Shown here piece after piece: positions 1 through 6,182 of a stretch of 64,000 nucleotides of DNA. Source of the stretch: an uncultured Clostridia bacterium (GTDB lineage: Bacteria; Bacillota; Clostridia; UBA1381); assembly GCA_947591315.1 (NCBI GenBank), contig CANQDD010000003.1:1-64000 (forward strand). The letters are read 5' to 3'. The notes beneath the pieces are model-generated. The model saw nothing but the letters and a program-made list of their open reading frames with translations. It had not been told where the DNA came from and ran no database searches. The position numbers and the translations under genes were made by a program. The first letter of the stretch is position 1, and each line of letters begins with the position of its first letter.

Positions 1-75
1 CCTCTATAGCTCAGTTGGCAGAGCGCATGACTGTTAATCATGATGTCGCTGGTTCGAGCCCAGCTGGAGGAGCCA
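1..75 (+). tRNA. tRNA-Asn(GTT), lacks its first base
   Basis: The cloverleaf is visible: D-arm with AGCTCAGTTGG, anticodon loop CTGTTAA with GTT, T-arm GGTTCGAGCC and encoded CCA at 73-75. The acceptor stem pairs CCTCTA (1-6) with TGGAGG (65-70), and the pair to the following A requires one more 5' T that lies just outside the window, so the gene is cut by one base. GTT reads AAC/AAT (Asn). Confidence 0.96.
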
Positions 76-80
76 CGCGG

Positions 81-115
81 ACACCGCTTAAACACTATGT
101 TTGAGCGGTGTTTTT
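81..115 (+). terminator. intrinsic terminator after tRNA-Asn
   Basis: A 14-base stem (81-94 with 98-111, one G-T style mismatch) and a 3-base loop run into a T-run at 110-115. It lies 6 bases after the tRNA CCA. Confidence 0.85.
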
Positions 116-208
116 GTAGCTCTTTGTCAAATATTATCATAAGAAAAAAAGCATTTGTTTTACTGCCTCAGTAAAACAAATGCCGGTCTGTTTTATCGAA
201 ATGATTTA

Positions 209-793
209 CTATTCTTCTCCGCTATAAGTTCCGTTACACAGTTTTTTAATATTATCCGGAGACCACATTGCATTGGGTTTGAATTTGATTTCTCCATATT
301 GCAGGCTAAGAATCATTTCCGGTTCACCGACGTCTCTTTCGTATGAATTATCATATACATATAATTCATCACAAAGATCAAGCAGTCTTGGGAACAGCTT
401 CATTGCGCGATAATATCTCTCACGGATTTTTTCCGGTTTAACGCTGTGCCCGCCTTTTTTCACGCGAGCTGCAACACGTTTTACGTTTATTTCCGGATTA
501 GTTGTTAACACATATATACAAATTATCTTGTAGTTGTTTTTCTTGGCTCTCTCCATAAGCTCATAATTACGCGTAGTAGACAGCACGGATTCAAATGTGA
601 AATCCAAGCCGTTATCCACCATGTATTCGCGCGTAGCGGCTGCCAGCTGTGCAGCTTCCAAATCACTACAGACTTTTTCTTTTTTTATATCATCTGCATT
701 GATATAATATCCTATTACCGGTATCTCTGAGGTAATTGTACTCTTTCCGGAACCGTTTGGACCTGCCATAACCATAAGTTTTGAGGTTGTCAT
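209..793 (-). CDS. zeta-toxin-like P-loop kinase
   Basis: A 194-residue protein with a Walker A motif GPNGSGKST near residue 11, NADDI near residue 32 and FTFESVLST near residue 65, the layout of zeta/PezT-type kinases. Family members phosphorylate UDP-N-acetylglucosamine precursors or other small substrates; the actual substrate here is unknown. It starts 6 bases after the stop of the RelB-like gene and uses an AGAGAGGAA ribosome site inside that gene's last codons, so the two are translationally linked. It could be a non-toxic small-molecule kinase, but the antitoxin-like neighbour favours a toxin. Zeta toxins normally pair with epsilon or PezA antitoxins, so a RelB/DinJ partner is unusual. 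Confidence 0.8.
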   Translation of the reverse strand: MTTSKLMVMAGPNGSGKSTITSEIPVIGYYINADDIKKEKVCSDLEAAQLAAATREYMVDNGLDFTFESVLSTTRNYELMERAKKNNYKIICIYVLTTNPEINVKRVAARVKKGGHSVKPEKIRERYYRAMKLFPRLLDLCDELYVYDNSYERDVGEPEMILSLQYGEIKFKPNAMWSPDNIKKLCNGTYSGEE

Positions 794-799
794 CTATCA

Positions 800-1108
800 T
801 TATTCCTCTCTTGTAACGATAATTGGTTTGCCCGTATTTTGATCTAAATAGGTGAATTGATGTGATAAACCTATATTATTTGGATCGGCAATTGCATGTT
901 TTACCGACGCATCTAACATATTAACATCTATTATTGGTACTTGTTCTGTATTGTTGGTTGAAACAACACTAAATGGGAATCCGCGGTTTGCTATGAAACG
1001 TTTTAAAAATACATTGATTGCAGTGCTGATTGGTATCCCGATTTCATCAGCGATTTTTTCGGCATCTGATTTCATTTGATCGTCTACTCGTGTCGATATG
1101 GTTGCCAT
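800..1108 (-). CDS. RelB/DinJ-family antitoxin
   Basis: About 102 residues. The N-terminus (ATISTRVDDQMKSDAEKI, then IGIPISTAINVFLKRF) is the ribbon-helix-helix DNA-binding domain of RelB/DinJ antitoxins, which bind their own promoter as dimers. The C-terminal part is longer than in DinJ and would wrap the toxin. The ATG at 1106-1108 is chosen because a GGAGG lies 6 bases upstream; an upstream GTG frame would add nine residues without a clear ribosome site. It is the first gene of a two-gene operon with the zeta-like kinase. Autorepression is known for the family and inferred here. Confidence 0.85.
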   Translation of the reverse strand: MATISTRVDDQMKSDAEKIADEIGIPISTAINVFLKRFIANRGFPFSVVSTNNTEQVPIIDVNMLDASVKHAIADPNNIGLSHQFTYLDQNTGKPIIVTREE

Positions 1109-1215
1109 AATTACCTCCATTTCTATCAACTTCACCTAATTAGCCATTATACAGACACAACCTCCTTTCTTATAGCACAATGGCAGTTATATTATATGTC
1201 ATCTCTGACAATCTT

Positions 1216-1244
1216 AATATACTATAATTTTTTAATTTTGTCAA
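1216..1244 (-). promoter_or_regulatory. promoter of the toxin-antitoxin operon
   Basis: On the minus strand TTGACA (1239-1244), a 17-base spacer and TATATT (1216-1221). The leader to the antitoxin ATG is about 100 bases and contains a second AGGAGG followed by a three-codon frame, meaning unknown. Confidence 0.7.
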
Positions 1245-1333
1245 CAAAAAAATGCAAATATAATACAATTTTATATTGTTGTAATACACAATCATAATTT
1301 TGTAACACATTTGCATTTTTTGCTATCGTCCGA

Positions 1334-1362
1334 TTGACATTATATATCGTTTGTGATACAAT
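1334..1362 (+). promoter_or_regulatory. promoter of the flavoprotein gene
   Basis: TTGACA (1334-1339), 17-base spacer ending in TGA, TACAAT (1357-1362), an extended -10 form. The predicted start is about 25 bases upstream of the gene. Confidence 0.75.
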
Positions 1363-1394
1363 AAGACCAATCACGAAGAAAGGAACTGAGGGAA

Positions 1395-2549
1395 ATGAAC
1401 ATTACAAACGACATTAAATATATAGGAGTAAACGACCGCGGGGTTGACCTGTTCGAGGGGCAGTATGACGTTCCGAACGGCATGGCGTACAACTCGTACG
1501 TGATTATCGACGAGAAAATCGCGGTAATGGACAGCGTTGACAAAAATTTCGGCGACGAGTGGCTTGGCAATCTGAAGAACGCGCTCGGCGGCGCGAAGCC
1601 CGACTACCTGATCGTGCAGCACATGGAACCCGACCACAGCGCGAACATCACCGCATTCGCCGACGCGTACCCCGACGCGGTAATCGTTTCGTCGGCTAAG
1701 TCGTTCGACATGATGAAAAACTTTTTCGGCACGGATTTTGCCGACAGGAGAATGATCGTCAAGGAGGGTGACACGCTCAGTCTCGGCAAGCACAGTCTCT
1801 CATTTGTCGCCGCGCCGATGGTTCACTGGCCGGAGGTAATTTTCACATACGACAGCACCGATAAGGTACTGTTCAGCGCGGACGCGTTCGGTAAATTCGG
1901 AGCGCTCGACGCTGACGAGGAATGGGCGTGCGAGGCGAGACGGTACTATATCGGCATCGTCGGCAAGTACGGCGCGCAGGTTCAGTCCGTGCTTAAAAAG
2001 GCGGCGAACCTTGATATCGAGACTATCTGCCCGCTCCACGGCCCTGTTCTTACGGAAAATCTCGGTTATTATATTGACCTGTACAACACATGGTCGTCGT
2101 ACGGCGTTGAGAGCGAGGGCGTGAATATCGCGTACACGTCGGTGTACGGTCACACAAAGGAAGCTGTCGAAGCGCTTGCCGCGAAGCTCACCGAGAAGGG
2201 CTGCGTGAAGGTCGCGGTGAACGACCTCGCGCGCGAGGATATGGCGGAGTGCGTTGAGGACGCGTTCCGTTACGGTAAAATCGTGCTCGCGACGACGACA
2301 TATAATAATGATGTTTTCCCGTTTATGAAGGAGTTTATAAACCATCTCACCGAGCGCAATTTCCAGAATAAGACGGTGGGTATAATCGAGAACGGCTCGT
2401 GGGCGCCGACGGCGGCAAAAACGATCAAGTCGATGCTCGAGGGCTGCAAGAACCTCACCTTCACCGACACAACCGTAAGCATAAAATCGGCGTTAAACGA
2501 CACGAACATGGCGCAGATCGACGCGCTCGCAGATGAAATACTGAAGTAA
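1395..2549 (+). CDS. fprA: FprA-type flavo-diiron protein
   Basis: A 384-residue A-type flavoprotein, which in anaerobes reduces O2 to water (or NO) with electrons from rubredoxin or F420H2. The N-terminal metallo-beta-lactamase-like domain carries the diiron ligands: HMEPDH (residues 76-81), a later His in PMVHWPE, SADAFG and PLHGPVL. From about residue 246 there is a flavodoxin fold that starts with the FMN loop YTSVYGHTKEA. Length is normal for the family. The start has GAGGGAA just upstream. It is monocistronic, with its own promoter and terminator. A cytoplasmic oxygen-detoxifying role is the most likely one. Confidence 0.93.
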   Translation: MNITNDIKYIGVNDRGVDLFEGQYDVPNGMAYNSYVIIDEKIAVMDSVDKNFGDEWLGNLKNALGGAKPDYLIVQHMEPDHSANITAFADAYPDAVIVSSAKSFDMMKNFFGTDFADRRMIVKEGDTLSLGKHSLSFVAAPMVHWPEVIFTYDSTDKVLFSADAFGKFGALDADEEWACEARRYYIGIVGKYGAQVQSVLKKAANLDIETICPLHGPVLTENLGYYIDLYNTWSSYGVESEGVNIAYTSVYGHTKEAVEALAAKLTEKGCVKVAVNDLAREDMAECVEDAFRYGKIVLATTTYNNDVFPFMKEFINHLTERNFQNKTVGIIENGSWAPTAAKTIKSMLEGCKNLTFTDTTVSIKSALNDTNMAQIDALADEILK

Positions 2550-2558
2550 AACGTATTA

Positions 2559-2586
2559 AAAACGGCTTCCGAGGGGAAGCCGTTTT
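2559..2586 (+). terminator. intrinsic terminator after fprA
   Basis: Stem AACGGCTTCC (2561-2570) with GGAAGCCGTT (2575-2584) flanked by A-run and T-run; it could act in both directions. Confidence 0.85.
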
Positions 2587-2635
2587 AACCCTCTAAATTT
2601 TTTGGATTTTGCCGTATTATCACATAATCTCTCAC

Positions 2636-2664
2636 TTGACAACACGGTTAAACTGTGGTATAGT
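2636..2664 (+). promoter_or_regulatory. promoter of an antisense RNA
   Basis: TTGACA (2636-2641), 17-base spacer ending TGG, TATAGT (2659-2664). No plus-strand coding frame follows; the predicted start is about 2671 and the transcript meets a terminator at 2732-2768. Confidence 0.8.
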
Positions 2665-2670
2665 TTAGAT

Positions 2671-2768
2671 AACAAAGGAGCGGTTTTTAGCCGTTCCGCC
2701 AAGTGCGATTTGTTAGGTTATTAACCTAACTGCCGCCCTTTAGTGGAATGAGGGGCGGCTAATTTTTT
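2671..2768 (+). ncRNA. predicted type I antitoxin RNA
   Basis: A short transcript of about 95-100 bases is predicted from the promoter at 2636-2664. It contains a 7-bp hairpin (GGAGCGG with CCGTTCC), a near-perfect stem GTTAGGT/ACCTAAC at 2712-2730, and the terminator GCCGCCC/GGGCGGC (2732-2738, 2753-2759) followed by six T. Its 3' end overlaps the last codons and 3' UTR of the minus-strand peptide gene at 2759-2833, the convergent arrangement known from TxpA/RatA- and BsrE/SR5-type systems. Expression and pairing are inferred. Confidence 0.7.
2732..2768 (+). terminator. terminator of the antisense RNA
   Basis: Stem GCCGCCC (2732-2738) with GGGCGGC (2753-2759), then T-run 2763-2768. Confidence 0.8.
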
Positions 2769-2833
2769 ATGTTTCTTATAATCTCAAGAATTATAATCAA
2801 TTCGACTATCCTTATCAGAATATCCAAATCCAT
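2759..2833 (-). CDS. 24-residue hydrophobic peptide, putative type I toxin
   Basis: The frame encodes a 24-residue peptide starting MDLDILIRIVELIII and ending in RNIKN. The middle is a run of Ile/Leu/Val that could span or insert into the membrane, with a basic C-terminus, as in small holin-like type I toxins of Firmicutes. AAGGGGG lies 8 bases upstream of the ATG. A minus-strand promoter at 2954-2982 gives a leader of about 115 bases rich in inverted repeats, typical of toxin mRNAs whose ribosome site is masked. The convergent antisense RNA supports the call; toxicity is inferred. Confidence 0.65.
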   Translation of the reverse strand: MDLDILIRIVELIIILEIIRNIKN

Positions 2834-2953
2834 AAGTATAACCCCCTTATCTGTTTAGTACCGAGGTTCACCTCCCTAAATCAGTATAAGGGCGGAACAG
2901 CCGCCGCCGCTCCTATTATCAAGGTCACACGGATTTCTCCGTCACCTAAAGCT

Positions 2954-2982
2954 ATTATACCACAAAAGTATCAATATGTATA
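2954..2982 (-). promoter_or_regulatory. promoter of the small peptide mRNA
   Basis: Minus strand: TATAAT (2954-2959) preceded by TGG, an extended -10, with a weak -35 TATACA at 2977-2982. Confidence 0.6.
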
Positions 2983-3007
2983 TATAAAATTTCATCGTTT
3001 CCCGCAA

Positions 3008-3050
3008 GAAAAAAGCACTTCGGCAAGGGTGGTTTCCCAAGTCGGAGTGC
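3008..3050 (-). terminator. terminator, probably the original one of tRNA-Thr
   Basis: On the minus strand a long stem starting GCACTCCGACTTGGG and closing CCGAAGTGC is followed by T6. The only minus-strand gene body next to it is the displaced 3' fragment of tRNA-Thr at 3081-3125, so this was probably the tRNA terminator before the element inserted. Confidence 0.65.
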
Positions 3051-3080
3051 AATTTGCAGCAAGCGTTGGTGGACGCTTAA

Positions 3081-3125
3081 TGGAGCTAACGAGCGGAGTC
3101 GAACCGCCGACCTCTTCATTACCAA
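3081..3125. repeat. left attachment site, 45-bp direct repeat
   Basis: 45 bases identical to 12416-12460, corresponding to the 3' part of tRNA-Thr from the anticodon-loop side to CCA. Identity ends at 3125/12460 and at 3081/12416. The intact tRNA is at the right end, so this copy is the displaced 3' end. Confidence 0.92.
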
Positions 3126-3328
3126 AGGCTAGATATACTCTCAAAAATCCCCATTTTATGCGATTTTTGAGAGGTTTATTTGCTGATAAGAATTATGGTT
3201 TCTCAGCAAGTACGTTTCTCAGCCAGTGATATGCATGAATGATGAAAAAGTATCCAAAACCACTCATTATACCCTAATTTAAGAATATCACAGAGATGTC
3301 ATAATGTCTATGGGCAAATTTACCAATT

Positions 3329-4951
3329 TTACCCATTATCTGACGCTTCTGCTTTATGCTTACTATTCAGAGAATCGTAAAATATCCTTGCCATATCAGC
3401 AGCATTCTTATCAGTTATATGAGTATAGTATTTTTGAATGACAGAGGCATTATTGTCACCCATGAGCCGCTGAATAGAGTCTCTGGGAACACCCGACAGT
3501 ACCAAATTGGTGCAGAATGTATGTCTGAATTTGTATAAATTAAACTCCATGTCACTAAACTGCGGATATGCCTTCTTAAACCTAACTATAAACCGTCTCA
3601 TTAAACTGTTGATAGATGATTTTGACTTGAATGACCCATAGGAATCAGGGAACACAAACTGACTTTTTTTCATTTTAGAAGGGCAAGTTTTTAAGTATTT
3701 TTGCCATTCTTTAAGAGATTCTATTGCCCTATCTGTTAAAGGTATATCTCTCACGCTGTAATCGCTTTTAGTCTTACCCACACGCTCTCTGCTCTGAGGG
3801 GCAATATTTAAGTCCTCAATAGTATCAAACTCTTTCACGATTGCTTGAGAAATATGTACCGTTTTATTCGCAAAATCAACATTATCCCATCTTAAACCTC
3901 TGAGTTCCCCAGGTCTCATACCAGTTGACTCTAATACCGCAAACATGGGATATATTATAGGTAATTCGCCAAGCATATCCTCTTTATCAGAAAACCGCAA
4001 AAGTGCTGCCATCTCTTCGTCTGAAAAGATAGATAACTTTTCAGATGGTAGTTTTTTGCTTTTGGGACATTTTACAAACTTAAAAGGATTCGAGTTTATG
4101 TCACCTTTTGCCTCAGCCTCTGAAAATACCTTTTTTGCTACAAAAAACGTCTTATTAAGAGAACTCTGAGCCTGATGCTCAGTTAGCTTTCTGAGCGCAA
4201 ACATAATATCGTCATCTGTAACACTTTTTATCTTAAAATCACCAAAAGTACCCTTATTTGAACCCATTTGAACCTTTAAGAGTGGGTTGATTGAATTTCT
4301 GTACCCCTCCAAAGACCCGTCAACAGCACTACCAGTGCCCTTGTGCAGGACATAAAGAGCATACTCACTAACCGTCTTTTTTGTTCTTTTTGCCTTTATT
4401 TCAGGCAAAACCTCAATATTGTCAGTTTTTGTAATACGTGAAAAATTAAGTACTGCAACACGCGCAGCCTCTTCCTCCGTAGGACAGTTGTGAGAATAAA
4501 GGCACTTCTGTTTCCACTTCCCATCCTCATTTTTATATACCTCAAAAACCTGACCCAAAAAAGGATTAGTCTTCAAACTAGATTTTCTCGACACATGCCA
4601 TCTAATGATATGACCATTAGGCAGAACAAAACTATTATTTTTCATAGCAACCCCAGCACCCTCAGCAACGCTATTTTTAGTAGCACTATTTTTAATAACA
4701 CTATCCTTGTTATAGTTTAGCGCATTGTAAGGGTTTTGTCCGCAGGGCAAATTCACCAAATTATTCTGTTTTGAGGAATTTTTAAGTAAATCCTTTATTT
4801 CATCTAGTGACACGTAAGGCGCATTTAACATAACCTTGATTGAAACTTTGCCTGACAGATTCAGCGAATCAAGGTCTTCTTTGACCAACTCTAAGGACAG
4901 CCACATTCCCTCAGAGTTTTCTTTTAACTTTTCTTTTAAAAAATTTTTCAT
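3329..4951 (-). CDS. tyrosine-family integrase
   Basis: A 540-residue phage-type integrase: an N-terminal region of about 190 residues including an arm-type DNA-binding segment, a SAM-like core-binding domain, then the catalytic domain. Box I is visible as STGMRPGELRGL (first Arg), box II as YKFRHTFCT (second Arg) and the nucleophile Tyr in QKYYTHI. The His of the usual HxxR is Tyr here, and the His of the usual LGH is Asp (LMGDNN); both changes occur in some relatives but may weaken catalysis. It lies 200 bases inside the left attachment repeat and is the likely integration and excision enzyme of the tRNA-Thr element. The ATG has only a weak GGGA upstream. Confidence 0.9.
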   Translation of the reverse strand: MKNFLKEKLKENSEGMWLSLELVKEDLDSLNLSGKVSIKVMLNAPYVSLDEIKDLLKNSSKQNNLVNLPCGQNPYNALNYNKDSVIKNSATKNSVAEGAGVAMKNNSFVLPNGHIIRWHVSRKSSLKTNPFLGQVFEVYKNEDGKWKQKCLYSHNCPTEEEAARVAVLNFSRITKTDNIEVLPEIKAKRTKKTVSEYALYVLHKGTGSAVDGSLEGYRNSINPLLKVQMGSNKGTFGDFKIKSVTDDDIMFALRKLTEHQAQSSLNKTFFVAKKVFSEAEAKGDINSNPFKFVKCPKSKKLPSEKLSIFSDEEMAALLRFSDKEDMLGELPIIYPMFAVLESTGMRPGELRGLRWDNVDFANKTVHISQAIVKEFDTIEDLNIAPQSRERVGKTKSDYSVRDIPLTDRAIESLKEWQKYLKTCPSKMKKSQFVFPDSYGSFKSKSSINSLMRRFIVRFKKAYPQFSDMEFNLYKFRHTFCTNLVLSGVPRDSIQRLMGDNNASVIQKYYTHITDKNAADMARIFYDSLNSKHKAEASDNG

Positions 4952-5231
4952 GGTTTGTGTCCCATGAAGAAAGTTGATATGGTATTATAAATTATAGGCC
5001 AATCTACCCAAACTGTCAAATAGGCCGCAAAAACTTAACATTTAAAAATCACCAAACTTTACCCATTCTTTACTCGTTCTTTTTGTGCATATTGTCAAAA
5101 TAGGGCATACCCGTAATTTACGCCTGAATTTGGGCGCTTTGATGTAAAAATAATGTTGAAATCTGGAAAAATTGACAAAATGTAAACCATCTCTTGAGTT
5201 TTTATTGACGATTAACAAATAAGGAGTTATC
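4952..5231. other. AT-rich divergent spacer with inverted repeat
   Basis: Lies between the divergent integrase and serine recombinase genes. It has no convincing gene. A perfect 9-bp inverted repeat, TCTTGAGTT (5192-5200) and AACTCAAGA (5243-5251), flanks the leader ribosome site and could be an operator or recombinase subsite. Confidence 0.4.
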
Positions 5232-5258
5232 ATGACTCTACCAACTCAAGAAAGGTAG
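5232..5258 (+). CDS. 8-codon leader peptide before the recombinase
   Basis: ATG at 5232 follows AAGGAG with a 6-base spacer, a better ribosome site than the recombinase itself has. The frame encodes MTLPTQER and stops at 5256-5258, nine bases before the recombinase ATG at 5268. This geometry suits reinitiation or translational control. It could also be a chance frame. Confidence 0.4.
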   Translation: MTLPTQER

Positions 5259-5267
5259 TGTTTAATT

Positions 5268-5846
5268 ATGAAGATTGGGTATGTGAGAGTATCAACAGTA
5301 GAGCAGAATGAGGCGCGACAACTCGAAACAATGGATAAGTTTAATGTGGAAAAGATATTTTCTGAAAAAATTAGCGCAAAGGATGTCAACAGACCAAAAC
5401 TCGCCGAAATGATTGAGTTTGCAAGAGAGGGGGACATTATTTACATTCATGATTTTTCACGCCTTGCAAGAAGTACAAAAGACCTTTTAAATATCATTGA
5501 GACACTTAATAATAAACATGTAAATCTTGTATCTTACAAGGAAGATATAGACACACAAACCCCAACTGGACGACTACTGCTCACAGTTATCGCCGCCATT
5601 AACACCTTTGAACGCGAGAACCTTTTGGAGCGACAGCGTGAGGGCATCGAACTTGCAAAAAAGAGAGGTGTCTACAAAGGCAGGCAACCCGTAAAGATTG
5701 ATGACTTTGCTCAATACTATGCCCTTTATATGAAACGACAGCTAAACAAGACACAATTAGCGCATAAACTGAATATATCCCGCCCCACACTCAACAAACT
5801 TATCAAAAATTACGAAAATTCCTTAAACACCGCTATTACAGCATAA
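5268..5846 (+). CDS. small serine recombinase (resolvase/invertase type)
   Basis: 192 residues. The N-terminal resolvase domain starts YVRVST with catalytic Ser9 (MKIGYVRVST), followed by the conserved DRPKL-like stretch NRPKLAEMI, DFSRLARST and a long dimer helix EFERENLLERQREGI-like region. The C-terminal 40 residues form a helix-turn-helix. The size fits Tn3-resolvase and Hin/Pin invertases. It is alone, divergent from the integrase, and could resolve dimers or invert a segment; no paired inversion sites were recognised. Its own ribosome site is poor and a leader peptide precedes it. Confidence 0.9.
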   Translation: MKIGYVRVSTVEQNEARQLETMDKFNVEKIFSEKISAKDVNRPKLAEMIEFAREGDIIYIHDFSRLARSTKDLLNIIETLNNKHVNLVSYKEDIDTQTPTGRLLLTVIAAINTFERENLLERQREGIELAKKRGVYKGRQPVKIDDFAQYYALYMKRQLNKTQLAHKLNISRPTLNKLIKNYENSLNTAITA

Positions 5847-6182
5847 TCACGCATTTGTAGGATTTGTTGTTATTTCAGCACAAAATGAGATTATCTGAAA
5901 ATTTTTGCGTATTATTTGAGTTTTAATGGGTTGTTACAATAGGTTTTATGGTTTATATTTATCAAAACGTCAATAAAACGAAAATTTTATTCCCCAATAT
6001 GCAAAAAATACAGGGGTTTTAAAAAATTCATCAGTTTTCCGCAACTTATAAAAATGAGGGGCAAGGTGAACCTTGCCCCATATTATGTAAATTTTATGTG
6101 GTTTTATTTTTGAAAAACACAATAAACCTCACAACAGCGCAAAATCAAACTGATTCATATATCTGCATGAATCCTTTTGGTT
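5847..6182. other. AT-rich convergent spacer
   Basis: Lies between the 3' ends of the recombinase and the BspA-like gene. Apart from the hairpin at 6050-6079 nothing gene-like is seen. Confidence 0.5.
6050..6079 (-). terminator. intrinsic terminator of the BspA-like operon
   Basis: Perfect 10-bp stem GGGGCAAGGT (6058-6067) with ACCTTGCCCC (6070-6079); on the minus strand it is followed by TCATTTTTA. Confidence 0.65.

Noticed and set aside
2559-2664. Riboswitch between fprA and the small RNA
   Set aside because: The hairpin is a plain terminator of fprA and the next promoter starts a short RNA with its own terminator; no aptamer-like core or downstream plus-strand gene.
5042-5233. 63-codon minus-strand frame upstream of the integrase
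   Set aside because: No ribosome site, low-complexity composition, and it overlaps the leader of the serine recombinase.
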